Assembly: GCA_943735955.1 (NCBI GenBank)
Contig: OX030955.1
Coordinates: 11,789,220 to 11,853,219, forward strand
Length of the DNA stretch: 64,000 bases
From: Piscicola geometra
Lineage: Eukaryota > Annelida > Clitellata > Hirudinida > Piscicolidae
Direction: 5' to 3'
Shown: piece by piece, positions 1 through 12,284 of the stretch
Position numbering within the stretch: the first letter of the stretch is position 1
Layout of the letters: every line of letters starts with the position of its first letter
Notes under the pieces: model-generated
Database searches by the model: none
Seen by the model: the letters and a program-made list of their open reading frames with translations, nothing else
What the model was told of the DNA's origin: nothing
Translations under genes and position numbers: made by a program

Positions 1-2342
1 TCATTATTTAGAAGACGACACGCAGGCATGAAGTCATAACTTCATACAGACATATGCAAATACCATCGTATAAATGATAGTATGATTGTGTAATGATTGA
101 ATGTGGAGGAAGCCTCTCATGCAAGGCTTTCTCGCAGTCTGTGTGGTGGCCTCTTTGATTTAGTGGTCTTCATCTCGACTGAATGCCTACATGCACTCTC
201 AAGTGGCCAGCTGAAAAATGAAAGAATAGTAGGCTGCTCTGCCACACAAGGTTAACTGAATGAAGATTGTGAGATAGTGAGAAGAAGGAGATCGTGATTG
301 AAGTGAGATTTTAAACCCTGAGCGAGATCACAATGGGGCATTGTAGGCAGTTGTGCTGGATTGAAGAGCCAGCGTAGGCGCCCAACTAAAACACATCGCT
401 TCTGTCATCCAATGCAGTGTCATGGCATTTGGGTCTGGTGAGTTAACGTAAAAGGTACCATCTATAAGGCGCGCTCGGAGAAAGTTTCTGGCAAATTGCT
501 TAAATGCCAAATCTTATAATACGCCCAAGCACCGCGGACTACATTGAGATTACAGTATACCGCTGAAATAGAATTCACCCAAAATAAACCTTGGATGAAA
601 TCAACCTTTAAAAAAATTAAATTAACGAAATAGATCTTGAAAAGTTGCTTTTGAAAATTTATACCTCGTGTTCGGTTTAGGGTTAAGGTCTTGTTTTAAA
701 GGTATATTTCGTCGAAGTTCTATTTTTCTTAAGAGCTATTTCGTTGAAGGTCAATTTTGAGTAAGGTCTAGTTTGTCCCTAATCCTGGGATCATGCGTAC
801 TTCACTGTTCTTAAAAAATTTATCCTGGGTGCATATGTCCCAATGTGACATTGTCACACATTATATGTTTAACTTTTAAGCGTGAAAATAAAAATAAAGA
901 TCTAATCCAGTTGCATTCAAACGTCGTGAGCAAAAGTCTACTCGACGTTAAACTAGTTAGTTATTTGCTTGCCTAATGGTCAAATAATGAAGGCTAGAAC
1001 GCTTGAGAATTGCACGTAGTCGCTATACAAATTATTAGCAAAAGTAATTAAATAATTAATTAACGTTAATTAACTTGTTTCGTCAAATAACTACTAAGCT
1101 TTCATTTAATTCAAGGGTTAATCAATTGTGTTTATTAAACAAGAAAAGAACCACTAGTTATGAATGTTATTTAGTATTAGTGATTAAGATAAATAATCTT
1201 AACCTTCATATTGTGTATACGACAATTACATTCTCTTCTACTACTCACGGACCTTCGCATAACCTTATGTAATACTACGCTCTGTCAAGCCCATTGTCAT
1301 TGCCTAGTCAAGTGTGCAAGACTGCCTTTTTATTGCAGCTTCGAAATTCTTCTTATTCGCCTTCGTATGTGTTTTAACGACTTGCAACCACTTCTATTTT
1401 GAGGCTTTGCGGTCTAATCTAACTCGAACAATTTCTTCCTATCACGCTTTTTCTTTATTATTTAGATTTTCGCTTTGAACAATAACTTCTTTATATTGAA
1501 ATTCTGACTATTTAAATTCTAGTATTTAAATTATTTATTTAAATTATTCTGTCAAGTTATTTATATGAATTATTTATTTACGTTATCTATTTATATTAAA
1601 TATTTAAATTACCTAATTAAATTGTCGAGTTAAATTAGTTTTTTCTATATTAATATAAACGGTTTAATACAGTACAACGACGAGTAGTATTAACGTGGCG
1701 TTTAATTTTCAAACTCATTGAAATAGTCCATATAAAAGTATACAAAAAACATAAATTAAGAAAAAATATAGTAGTCTTTAAAACCATTGAATAAGGATTA
1801 TTTGGATATTGTTGAAGCTGCTTTGGAGTTGTTTCAATAAAGAAAAAGCCCGAACGTTTATCCCAACTGGCCGATGAGGCACGATAATTGTGATAATTAT
1901 AACTATAATTGCAATTATCTCAAGCATAATAACATTTATTTAAATATACATTTTAAAAATAAAAGATATCGATATAAACAATTTAAACTTATCAAGATCT
2001 TATAGAAATATTTATTATAATAATAGGGATTGCAAATTTAACGCGTTAATTAATTAACTAGATTAGAAAAATTATTGTAGAGAACATTTTTATACGATTT
2101 TTTAAAGATTTTTTTTATATAACATGAAATTTGCTAAATAATAAAACTAAGTATTGCCTTAAAAAATTATATTGATTTTTATTATTTTTATTTTCATCGC
2201 TATCGTTATTCGTGCATAGTTTTGTACATCTTACCCCATAAGATCCGAATTTGGACTTGAAAATTAAAATTCTATAATTAATTAGGTAAATATATATAAG
2301 TTTCGTGTCTGTTAAATAAATAAAAATAAAATAAATGTCAGT
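1..2342. other. A+T-rich non-coding stretch
   Basis: No convincing gene. Short reading frames on both strands lack splice context, codon bias or recognisable domains. The part near 1500-1700 is almost pure A/T with repeated TTATTTA-type runs. I see no transposon ends here. Confidence 0.5.
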
Positions 2343-2350
2343 TTTGTATA

Positions 2351-2518
2351 GCGACCGGGCACGAAACTGAAGCGCCACTCACACGACATAAGTCGTGAAA
2401 CACCGCATCATATACACTAGGTATATGATAGCTCACGGTTGGCTGAGCAGGGATTCGAACTTGCGACCTTTAAGTTTTAGGTCTTACAACTTACCATCTA
2501 AGCCAACCCGCTCGCCCG
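2351..2518 (-). repeat. tRNA-derived SINE, short subfamily
   Basis: Read on the minus strand it begins with a tRNA-like head: an A box (TGGCTTAGATGG) and a B box (GTTCGAATCC), the internal RNA polymerase III promoter. After the head comes a core, ATCATATACCTAGTGTATATGAT interrupted only by a short loop, then GATGCGGTGTTTC. The same unit recurs at 10261-10428 and 38315-38482, and with a different 3' half at 9917, 22361 and 59930. It is a dispersed SINE and not a tRNA gene: no cloverleaf can be closed and copies carry a 3' body. Confidence 0.8.
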
Positions 2519-3467
2519 CCGTTAGGTATAATACATTTAGAATAAAATTATTTAAATTGGTGCTATAATTTATTTACAGTCAATTTTAAAAACCAGGTGA
2601 AATCAAAAATTTTTGTTTTAATTGTTCGACCCAATAGGAAATAATACGACGCAACTTTTATTTTTTTGAAAGTATATACTTTTAAACGTAAATTACGCCA
2701 AAAAATGTTACTTGCTTATGATTTACCCAGAATAGCTACAAATTACATATAAATTACTATGTCCGATATCGGATCAGTGGGCTCTTATCCAGTCTAGTTT
2801 CATACAGAACTCTGGGTTACCATTGGGCTTAAATTTTGATTTTGAATTACTCTCATGTGTGGATAATACCGAAAAAACGTCTTTGTTTTAAAAAAAATAA
2901 TTCTGGGCATTTCGAGTGATCACATAGGAATTGGAAACATATATCGCCCCAACTGGCTGATATAAGCATAAATTATTGCTTTAGAATTTTTCTGCTCAAT
3001 TTTTTAGAAAAGTCTGTCAGACACTATTGTTGTCAACACAAACAAACGAAACCTTGGTTTTGACATTTATTATACTAATTCTACTTAATATATGTATATA
3101 ATAATTATAAACTCACAATTGATTACTCGATATTTAGACAATAAAAATAAATTATTCATAATTTTAATTTATTAAGTACCTATATATGTATTTTAGCTTA
3201 AATATTTGTTCACAGTTAATAAATAATCGAACCGTGTTAGCAATTTTGTTTTGACAAAAAAGTTAGTCAAGAGCCCAATGATCCATATTTGGACACATCA
3301 TAAAAACCATCAAAGTATTTTAAATTGTGAATTATGATTTACGTTTCAATAAAAAGGCCCCAAACTAAGATGGAGTTATGAACTATAATTTTTTACATAG
3401 TATGGATCATGGGGCGGTCTCTTTTAAACTCAAATGCATTTTTAATGCCTTTAACTTTTATAAACAG
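2519..3467. other. A+T-rich spacer
   Basis: No gene, transposon end or repeat recognised. Only short frames without support. Confidence 0.5.
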
Positions 3468-3799
3468 TGCCTTTAGTTTTGAAGATGATAAAAAGAAAAA
3501 GTCGTTTGTCGACATTCTTCGAAGGGAGTCAAGTACCATCGGAGTTTAACGACGCTTCAGCAAACCAAAATGGAAGAGCAGGTGTTTGCACAAGAATCAA
3601 TCCGTTTCTGGACTCTAAATCAAATTCTCTTTTTTTTCAAAATCAGATAATTTCAATTCCACGCCATGTCGAAATTTTAGGAATGTTTTTTACAACTTTC
3701 ATAATTAACTTATACTTTTTGTTACAGCCATCCATGAAAATACCCAGGCTATTCTTCAATTTAGAACCAAACGTAAAAGAAAGTTTTTCAGATTGCAAG
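3468..3799 (+). CDS. Candidate orphan exon pair, unidentified
   Basis: Two exon-like blocks with good splice signals. Block 1 (3468-3581) is preceded by TATAAACAG and followed by GTGTTT. Block 2 (3728-3799) is preceded by TTTTGTTACAG and followed by GTATGA. Joined, they keep one open frame (phase 1 at both donors): a basic stretch near the start (KMIKRKSR) and another at the end (QFRTKRKRKFFRLQ). I do not recognise the protein, and no further exon is evident before the LINE at 3929. It could be a gene fragment cut off by the transposon cluster, or chance. A frame shift in block 1 gives a different plausible reading, so the frame is not secure. Confidence 0.25.
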
Positions 3800-4142
3800 G
3801 TATGAAAAAGATCCACGTGCAGATATTGAATAAGATACACTTCAATGATGAAACGAACACCAAATTAATTACCCACGCTTAACTTCCTAGTTGCACGTCG
3901 GTCAACTCAGCTGCTGACCTGCTCTGAAATGGCTAAGAGAGACCACACTGTCAGCCGCAAATTCACTTTTGTCACCTACAACGTGAGAACCTTGGCTGAC
4001 ACAACACACCGCCACAAGCTGCAACAAACCATGCGACATCCTCGCTATCCAAGAGCATCGACTCAAAACCTCTGAGTCGATTCATCCCAATTGTTTCTGC
4101 ATACGAACCTTCCGAGCCCTCACTCGCCCTTGAAAAAAAAAA

Positions 4143-6959
4143 CATCTACGATGAACTGCGAGAGTTAGTTAACAGTGTAGGTTTTTTTATATCTAGCAGA
4201 CTTTATTACGTAGTAAGAGATGATCTTTGTCCAAACTCTCAAGTTTTTGATTGGCTATGTATTGAAATAATTTCTGAAAACTCTCCTAATGTTCTCTTAA
4301 TCATTGTTTATAGACCACCAAATACAGATCCATTACTTTTTAATGATGCACTCACTAAAACATTAAGAAATAAATCGATAAAAAATAATTTAATTTATAT
4401 CCTTGGGGATTTCAATATTAATATATTAAATAGTGATTGTAATATATCAAATGATTTTACCAATTTGATGTCATCTTTCAACTTTATCCTACTCATCACT
4501 CACCCAACAAGAGTCACTTCATATTCCAGCACGCTTATCGACAATATATACACAAATAACCTACAACTACACAAGTCTAATGTTTTGTCAAATGATTTAT
4601 CCGACCACTATCCTATTTGCACCTTTTCGAAACTACAATTTAAACAAAAATCTTTCACCCCACAAAATAATTTCGAATTTTCAGATAGAAATATTTTCAA
4701 ATTAAATAGTTTTTTGTTATCACATGATTGGAGCAAGGTTTTGTCTTCTGACGACATAGATTTTGTCACAAAACACTTCATCGAAACAATACAAAGTGGT
4801 CTAACTACTCATTGTCAACATAATAACAGACATAATACTTGCTTGCGTAAACAAGCTTGGCTGACAAAAGCTCTTTTAGTTTCTTCAAAACACAAAAACA
4901 AGTTGTATAAAAAATGTATTAGCTCTCCAACTGATCTCAATATAATTACTTATAAAACTTATAAAAACTTATTTTATTCTCTTTGCAGAATTTCTAAAAA
5001 TAAATACAATAAAGAAGAATTCATTAAGCATAAAAATAATATTAAGAAAACATGGGATTTAATAAAATATCATTTGAATAACTACAATAAACAAAATAAT
5101 ATTACATTAAAAATTAACAATGAAATAATTACGAACAAATCTTCTATCGCAACTATTTTTAATAGTCAGTTTGCAGCTTTTTCTGAAAACAAAAATAATC
5201 ATATTACAAAATCATACCTGAATAAAAGTCCACAAAATTCTTTTTTTCTCTTAGAAACAGATTTTATTGAAGTAAGCTCTATCATTAAATCCATTTCAAA
5301 TACATCTAGCTGTGGCGATGACCAAATTTCTAACAAACTTTTAAAGAAAATTTCACCAAATATATTAATTCCACTTACACATCTAATTAACGTATCTCTT
5401 ATAACAGGTTCATTTCCTTCTCTTTTTAAATTATCCAAAATTATTCCAATACATAAAAATGGTTTAGAAAATGATTCGAACAATTATAGACCCATATCAC
5501 TATTATCTTCTATATCAAAAATTTTAGAAAAAATTGTTTTTAATCGACTTAATAATTCCATGGAAAACGAAAATATTCTATCACCTAGCCAATACGGTTT
5601 CACAAAAGGCAGTTCTACGGAACTAGCCATTTTGGATGTTGTGCATCATGTTGCTACTGGTATTGATTCTCGCTTACACACATTAGGTATTTTCATTGAT
5701 TTTTCAAAGGCATTTGATACCGTTAACCATTCTATCTTGCTTAATAAATTATTTCACTATGGAATACGTGGAACATGTCACAAATGGTTCTGTGAATATT
5801 TAAGAAATCGTTCCCAATATGTATACATTGATGGTGTAACATCTAACACACTAAAGATTAACACTGGTGTACCACAAGGATCTATTTTAGGACCTTTGTT
5901 ATTTAACATTTATGTTAATGATTTAATGAATTTTTCCGAAATTGCCAAATTTGTCCTTTATGCTGACGACACTACAGTATTGTTCCAAGACAAAAATGTT
6001 AATAATCTTATTTTAAAAACAAATACTTTTCTTAATTTGTTACATCAATGGACAATTGACAACCAACTCAAAATCAACTATGCAAAAACATGCAGCATTC
6101 TTTTTGGCCCTAAAATAAAAACAAACATTATTAATTATACACTTACAATTGATTCTTATATTATAGAGAGAGTCGATTATACAAAATTCTTAGGTATTTA
6201 TATAACCAGTAATCTTTCTTGGAATGAACATATAATGTATATATCAAAAAAACTTTCAAAAAATATTGGTATTTTACATAAACTTAAACACAATTTACCA
6301 TCTCATATAATTAAGTTACTCTATTCTACTTTAATTCTACCTTAATTGACCTATTGTCTCCCTTTATGGAGACTTGCTTGCAAAACTCATTTACATCCTT
6401 TAAATGTTATACAAAATAATTTTCTTAGAGTCTTGTTTAATTTACACTCTCATGACCACATATCTCATCTGTATCTTCCAGCTCAAATTTTAACAATCAA
6501 TCAGTTATACATCTTTAAAACCTATATTCTTTTTCATAAACTTATAATAAAAAACACATCCTCCTATTTTACACATTTAATACATTCCTTCACATCCAAC
6601 TGCACACGAACATTGAGAACTAAGTCTGACTATTACTTACAAACTCCAAGAACCAATTTCTATCTAAATAGTCCAATCTATGCAGGGCTCCAACTCTGGA
6701 ACAGATTGCCATTGAATTTGAAGAATATACAGCAAACCCTTAATTTTAAGAAAACAATTAAACCACTTATAATTTCCAATCACTTTAATTAATTTCTTTT
6801 GTAAATCAATGAAAACATTTGTTATTATTAACAATGCTTTTTATTTGTGAATTTAATTAAGAAATTCATGTATTATTTTATTTTTCTAAGAGATCATACA
6901 AGCATTTATTAGCTTCGATTTCGGAATTTATTTGCTTGCAAATAAACTGTTGTGTTGTG
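4143..6959 (+). mobile_element. CR1-like LINE, 5'-truncated, nearly intact
   Basis: Inserted into the RTE-like LINE. The left junction is TTG plus ten A at 4130-4142 and the same string recurs at 6960-6972, a candidate 13-bp target duplication (a 3' poly-A tail could mimic part of it). The element starts inside the endonuclease domain, so it is 5'-truncated as is typical of target-primed reverse transcription. The 3' UTR runs about 170 bp and ends in TGTTG repeats. A+T-rich codon use matches the surrounding DNA. Confidence 0.85.
4144..6792 (+). pseudogene. CR1-like LINE polyprotein: endonuclease and reverse transcriptase
   Basis: The frame is open from the truncation junction (4144) for about 733 codons, meets a single TAA at 6343-6345, and continues in the same frame for another 149 codons to 6792. 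The endonuclease remnant shows LLIIVYRPPN, ILGDFNINIL and SDHYPICTF. The reverse transcriptase shows NYRPISLLSSISKILEK, SQYGFTKGSSTELAI, FIDFSKAFDTVNHSILL, TGVPQGSILGPLLFNIYVND and the catalytic YADDT. The downstream part (YCLPLWRLA, LQLWNRLPLNLK) is the usual C-terminal region of CR1/L2/jockey-type ORF2. One nonsense change in so long a frame suggests a recent insertion. The element is classed as CR1/L2-group from motifs; the exact clade needs a tree. Confidence 0.85.
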
Positions 6960-6973
6960 TTGAAAAAAAAAAA

Positions 6974-8980
6974 TACCCGCACACACGGTTACCATGTTAG
7001 CTGGCGATTTCAACACGCTCATTGGAGCTGACGGACACGAGACAAATCCAAGAATTGTAGGCCCGGACTGCTTCTATGATGCAACCAAAGACAATGGCAA
7101 CCGACTTGTTCAGTTATGGAAACGTCTATCCTAAGACTAGCACACTCGCACTTCAAGAATAGGAGGTCCCGACTTGTGACCTACACTGGGCCTAAGGGTG
7201 ACAAACAGCAGATAGACCACATTGAAATCAGCACTAAGTGGTAGAAGTCTTTCACCAGCTGTCCAGCCTACAACACTATAAACATCGGCTCCGATCATAA
7301 GGTAATTAGTGCTCAATTTCGACTTTCCCTATGAGCAACCAAGCGGCTGCCAAACGGAAGGTGCAAGTACAACTGGAGTAAGCTAGAGGTTTCAGAAACT
7401 AGGCGTAGCTTTGACATGGCACTTCAGAATCGATTCTCTGAGCTCTTGAATAAAGAAGCATTAACATGCACTAACGAAATCCAGCTAAAGACAGACACGC
7501 TGGACAAAGCGCTGCGTTATGAGAGCGAAAAGATTCAAAAGAAGCAGACAAAACGCAAGTACGCTCATTGGGTGTCCCCTTCAACACTCGCTTTCTTAGA
7601 CGAATGCATCAAGGCCAGCAGTAAGTACACGAGAAAAAGAACAAAAGAACGCGAGAGTTAACCCATAAAAAACAGTGGAACTTGCAGTCCCGAGTATCAA
7701 CCGCCTTTGACAACGATCAACAAACTCATCTCACCATTGCCTTCGAGAACGCCGACCAACGACGTGAGTACGGAACCACCTGGAAAATAATAAACTCGAT
7801 CACAGGAGAAGAAAACAAAGCCAATTCGTCAAATGCAACTGCTGGATGGTTCATCTCCAAAGGGGAAAGAGGAGCTACTTGAAGGCTGGAAAGAATACTT
7901 CTCAACGCTGCTCAACAACGTCACCACTTATGCTGGTCTCTCAATTCAGCAGATTCATATTCTGTGGAGGATTATAGATGGCGCATACTCGCAAGACATC
8001 CCACTCTTCATCCCTTTCGTCAACTTCAAGAAAGCCTTCGACTCAATTGACCGAAATATGATGTTTGTGATACTGCGACACTACGGAATGCCAGAGAAAG
8101 TTGTCAAGGCAATCAAGGTCTTGTAAGACAAGTCGACCAGTCAAGCCTGCATACAAGGCCAGCTTTTTAAACCCTTCAACATTTCTACAGGCGTCTTACA
8201 AGGGGATGTTTAGGCTCCGATCCTATTCGTTATCGTGATAGACTACACATCCAAATTGTCTGCATGTGAATTTGGATATGTCACCCACTCAAGAAAACCA
8301 AACGAGGACAAGTATGGGCAAACAACCAACCACTCATTGCGCCACACAACTCGTTTGCCGGATAGAGTTTGTGATCTCGCTTCTGCCGATGATATAGTCT
8401 TGCTCGAGAACGACCCATCGAGAGCCCAAGCTCAGTTGGATGCTTTGAGACTCAATACACGAACGGTTGGACTGGAGATAAATGTTAAAAAGACCGAAAA
8501 GTTGCGGCTAACCAACCAAATCCTTCTATCTCGCCACCGGCTGCAAATCTCCTCATCGATGGTCAGGACATCGCAATCGTGAAGGACTTCAAATACCTTG
8601 GGTCGAAAGTTGGGTCCACAGATCACGATGTTAGAATCCGAATCAGCTTTGCATGGGCAGCCTTCACTAAGCTACAAAAGTTTCTTCGCTCACCCAAGCT
8701 GAACATAGATCTCAAGATTCGCATCTTTCAAGCCGCTTTTAGCTCAATTTTGCTCTACGGCTGAGAATCATGGATACTCACTGCAGAATTTTCGAAAAAA
8801 CTTGACTTCTTCGCAAGGACTTGCTATCGGACGATGCTTGGAGTCCAACAGTCTAGCGACCTCATCACAAACCTGTCTCTCTACGCACGGGTCAGACAGA
8901 AGCGCATCAGCGAAATGATCAGAAAATGACAACTTGCATTTACTGGTCATTGTTTTCGCATGCGAGCGATTTTCAACTGC
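6974..8980 (+). pseudogene. RTE-like ORF2 remnant (endonuclease end and RT)
   Basis: Right-hand part of the split RTE-like LINE. Coding fragments lie in several frames: endonuclease motifs at about 6990-7330, a linker helical region (7416-7661), then RT fragments at 7833-8126, 8235-8582 and 8579-8764, with an in-frame stop before ESWTLTAEFSKKLDFFART. The catalytic box is degraded. At least five frameshifts or stops can be counted, so no product is expected. Confidence 0.7.
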
Positions 8981-9059
8981 TGTATTTATTGCGGATAAAC
9001 GAAGATCACCATTACCACCTGTCTCATTCAATATTTTAATAAGTTTGAAAGACTGGCTT

Positions 9060-9300
9060 TAAAGTTACATGACGTTGTTGTACAGAGTTTTACAAACTCT
9101 CAATAAATATAATGAAAAGCTGGCTCATACAAAAGAGCGAAAAAGACTTGAACTTGTATGCCTGTTGAAATCAAAAGATGATCTTTTCACTGAATTAAAT
9201 AAGTTAAAAAAACATATTTTAGATGAAATTATCAACAAAGAAAGAATGAAATACAAAAAGGTGCAAAAGAAACTTTAGAAAAATTAAAACAAAGGTGTTT
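9060..9300 (+). pseudogene. Coiled-coil gene fragment, repeat family X
   Basis: A 69-codon frame (9069-9278) rich in Lys, Glu and Leu with heptad spacing (ERKRLELVCLLKSKDDL), predicted coiled coil. The nucleotide sequence is clearly related to 24830-25080 and 40780-41000, where the frame is broken and lies downstream of other pieces of the same unit. I do not recognise the protein. Here only the last part of the unit is present, so this is a dispersed fragment rather than a whole gene. Confidence 0.4.
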
Positions 9301-9916
9301 TTCTACTCAGTAGAAGGTTTAACATTTCCTATTTTGTGTTTTTACTTCAATCGAGGGTGTTTTAAGGGTTGTTTTTGACCTAAAAAATTAATTTTTGTAT
9401 CATACTTTTTTATTGTTAGTGTTAATCATTTTCTAAGTGGACGCTTTGAAGTGTTGAAATCGATGAATTTTCGCTGCACATATAATTCACGTCTAATAAC
9501 ACTGGCCGACAAATGGAAACAAATGTTACGTAAATGATATATGAATAGATGATTTTGCATTTATTTTGTGTGCTGAACCTGAAAATATAATCGTTTTTTA
9601 CAAGAGCTGTTTTTTTTCTCACAAATGTAATAGAAACTTTAGCAAATTTTATTCATTAAAGTAATCCAAATTAAAAAAAATAAATAAATACGTAAATGAT
9701 AAAAAAATGCAATTGTCACACATCTTCTTTGGCCTATTACTCAAGCAACAAGTTTTTAATTATTTGTTTGATTTAAAGAGACTCTTTTCTTGCTAACTAC
9801 GTGTTCTGACAAGCTGAATATAACTGTACTTGCAAGAGATGACAAGTACTTTCTTGCGAGTTTGCAAGAGCCGGATATGCTCCTTCGTGTTGTTGCTACA
9901 AACAAGAAGACAACAA
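9301..9916. other. Repeat-derived spacer
   Basis: No gene. About 9700-9810 (CTCAAGCAA, TCTTTTCTTGCTAACTA) is related to 30240-30350 and 45420-45530 in the same orientation and to 25130-25250 in the opposite one, so this is an unnamed dispersed repeat. Confidence 0.45.
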
Positions 9917-10123
9917 GGGGAGCAAGGATGACTTAGATGGTAAACGTCGGACTTACAACTTAAAGGTCGCCAGTTCGAATTCCTGACAAGCAACCGTGAA
10001 CTATCTATATACCTAGTGTATATGATGCGGTGTTTGCGACGTATGCATTGAGAGATGTGGAATTGCGTCTTTGGCGCATAAGAACCATGGCTCTCAGAAC
10101 CATTGTAACATGGCCTGCGTCTT
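9917..10123 (+). repeat. tRNA-derived SINE, long subfamily
   Basis: Plus-strand SINE. Head with an A-box-like ATGACTTAGATGG and B box AGTTCGAATTCC, then the CATATACCTAGTGTATATGATG-type core (hairpin), then a 3' half ending GTAACATGGCCTGCGTCTT. It lies about 140 bp from an oppositely oriented short-subfamily copy. Confidence 0.8.
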
Positions 10124-10260
10124 ACATATATAAACTTTTAAAGCCTACTTCAGATTCTGTTTTATAACGATGAATTATTGACTTATTAATCATTGAAGTA
10201 TCTTCATCTTCAGAATCTGAAGTTAAATAAATAAATAATAATAATAATGCCTATTTATAA

Positions 10261-10428
10261 TGCGCCAAGACACACAACTGAGGCGTCCCTCACACGACAC
10301 ACGTAGTGAAAAACCGCATCACATACACTAGGTATGTGATAGCTAACGTTTGACTGAACAGGGATTCGAACTGGCGACCTCTAAGTTGCAGGTCCAACGA
10401 CTTCACCATTTAAGCCAACCCACCCGCT
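10261..10428 (-). repeat. tRNA-derived SINE, short subfamily
   Basis: Minus-strand copy of the unit at 2351. The B box and core are conserved, and the 3' end (left side) is the TGCGCCAAGACAC variant that abuts an (AAT)n run. Confidence 0.78.
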
Positions 10429-10542
10429 ATCTTTTTAGTATCTTGTTTGGTGAAGGCTGTATAGTTTCGGAAGTTTATTTTCTTCTAGTTTCTTCAAAAC
10501 AAAAAAAAAATAAATTTGGATTAATTTAAGTGCATTAAAATT

Positions 10543-10725
10543 TTTAAATGCAATAATTATTTAAAATGCGTTAATTTTTTTTTAAATGCGTTAATTTTTT
10601 TAAAATGCGTAACTTTTTTTTGAAATGCGTTAATTTTTTTAAAAAGCGTTATTATATTTAACGGCATTAACATTTTTAACGAGCGTTAATCGAAAGCTAA
10701 CCTAGATTAAAGCACAGCCCTGTTT
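10543..10725. repeat. Tandem ATGCGTTAATTTTTTT repeat next to a hAT-like end
   Basis: At least four units of about 20-25 bp built on ATGCGTTAATTTTTTT. The right edge, ACAGCCCTG, is the reverse complement of CAGGGCTGT, a common hAT-type terminus. A related terminus, AGAGCTGTTCCACGATTAA, occurs at about 30080 and 45258. Probably a non-autonomous DNA transposon end with an internal tandem array. Confidence 0.45.
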
Positions 10726-10934
10726 GAAAGCTAACTCAACAACAACAAACATTATGGAATTTGTGAAACAAATTTCGGTGTTTCAGTAAACACAAATAGA
10801 CTACGAAAACTATGAGTGTTCTAAATATCTGTTATTTTACGGTATATGAAAGTTGGTTGGGCATTATTTATTCTACTCATTCCACCTTGCATATCAGCGC
10901 TGTAGAACATTCATTAGCTCCTTCAGTGAATTAA

Positions 10935-11120
10935 AACATGGCAGAGGCAGCGATCTGCTGTAAATCTTGGGGGTGTCCTACCCAGCCTATGCAGCAATCC
11001 ATACCCTCTACTTTTAAATACAAAAAAACATTTTAAAACTTCTGTTTTGATACGAGTACTTAAGTAAGCGAAGAATAGTTTAGACAGCTATAACTACTAT
11101 TACTACACATACTCACAATG
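10935..11120 (+). mobile_element. hAT-C leader fragment
   Basis: GAGGCAGCGATCTGCTGTAAATC followed by a GGGTGTCCTACCC run resembles the first 200 bp of the hAT-C elements at 14697 and 32373 (one terminal repeat plus the leader with GAAGAATAGTTTAGACAGCTATAACTAC). No coding part remains. Confidence 0.5.
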
Positions 11121-12284
11121 TATTACTATTATGTTACAGTCAAAACGCGTAATCAAGCATTTCGCGTAAAGCCTGAAAAAACAGTAATTTCGCGTATTGG
11201 CCAGTTTAACTGGTCATTTCGCGAAGAGCCTAAAAATGTCCCATCATACTTCAGTTTGACTGAAATGAAACATTCAGATCTTCAGTTATTTATTAGGCTT
11301 TTTTCATTCAAATCTTCAAATTTTTTAACAAGTGTTTTCAACAGTTTATAATACAATTTTTCTAAAATTATTTTTATCGGTTTTCCAAAAAAAATCATTG
11401 AAACAATAAAGTTTAATGAAAACTTACATTTGTAACAGTATGGGAAACATAACTTGAACTAATTAAATTTTTTTTGCAAGACTTTTATGGCATCTACTTG
11501 TCCAAAGATTTTTGGACCTGAAACATTTGCATCTATTGGTCTGACGGCTTGAGAGAGTGTAAATGGATTTTAATATGTCATCAGGCTCAGTCATTTCTAT
11601 AGTTTATTATCAACTAAATTTTTTCAATTTTATTTATGTCATAAATTCAAATAGTTCACTTTGTTTTAAGTTTTAATTTACAATTCTTCTTGAAGTAGTT
11701 GTTTTGGAAAAATTGTTTAAAGGAAAAGAGCCGTTGAAAATGACCACATAAGGACTAAAAAATCTAACAAATAAAACGTAGAAGCGTTAGTGAAAAGATA
11801 ACTTGTTGAAAGGCAGAGAGGAAAATAAATTTGTTAATTACGAAAATAGGATAATCATTTTCATTAATTTTATTTTTATATAGTAAGTTTGATACTTTTA
11901 ATGTTTTTCAATTCTCTATTTTAAAGCATCATAATCTAAAGCCATTTTTAAGTTAGATTTTAGTTTTCAAAAGTTTAACTTTCCTTAACGGTAGTGAAAA
12001 AGCAAAAGACAAGTATTTCTGAATCATTTATTAACCAAATGTAACTGAACCATTTAATGAAGAGTAAAACTGACAGTTCAATGAGCTGTTACAATAACTA
12101 ATCTATGAGTAATATAAATTTTTTTCTCCTCTTCATCTTCTTCATCAGGCAGATTAAGGAACCCTCAAGCCCTTCTACCTGCGGATTGTTTTCAAGAATT
12201 CAATAGCTTTAATAAACTATTGCAAAATTTCTTATTTGAATATTCAACTTTACTTTTCTCCCTCTTACCAGTATCTTCATCGGA
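11121..12284. other. A+T-rich spacer
   Basis: No supported gene. On the minus strand this contains the possible 3' UTR of the peptide gene at 12285-12446: a donor-like GTAAGAG just after its stop codon and an acceptor-like CAATCCGCAG near 12182. Confidence 0.45.

Larger units (their letters stand above)
3929..8990 (+). mobile_element. RTE-like LINE, decayed, split by another LINE
   Basis: This is a non-LTR retrotransposon with an apurinic endonuclease and a reverse transcriptase (RT). The left part (3929-4129) starts at an ATG and reads FTFVTYNVRTL then, after a frameshift, DILAIQEHRLK, the endonuclease N-terminus of RTE/BovB-type elements. The right part (6974-8990) resumes with LAGDFNTLIGADG, then IDHIEIS and IGSDHKVI, all endonuclease motifs. 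RT fragments follow: FKKAFDSIDRNMM, an SADDIVLLE box replacing the usual FADD/YADD, and RIFQAAFSSILLYG. Many stops and frameshifts show it is dead. The RT thumb and C-terminus end near 8970. The body is interrupted at 4130-4142 by a CR1-like LINE. Confidence 0.75.

Noticed and set aside
328..510. 60-codon minus-strand frame
   Set aside because: No family, no splice or promoter context, composition like the flanks.
2440..2518. tRNA gene, suggested by A and B boxes
   Set aside because: The same unit recurs six times with a 3' body and A-tail, and arms do not pair as a tRNA; it is a SINE head.
11118..11351. 77-codon frame
   Set aside because: Starts within a hAT-C leader fragment and has no recognisable domain.
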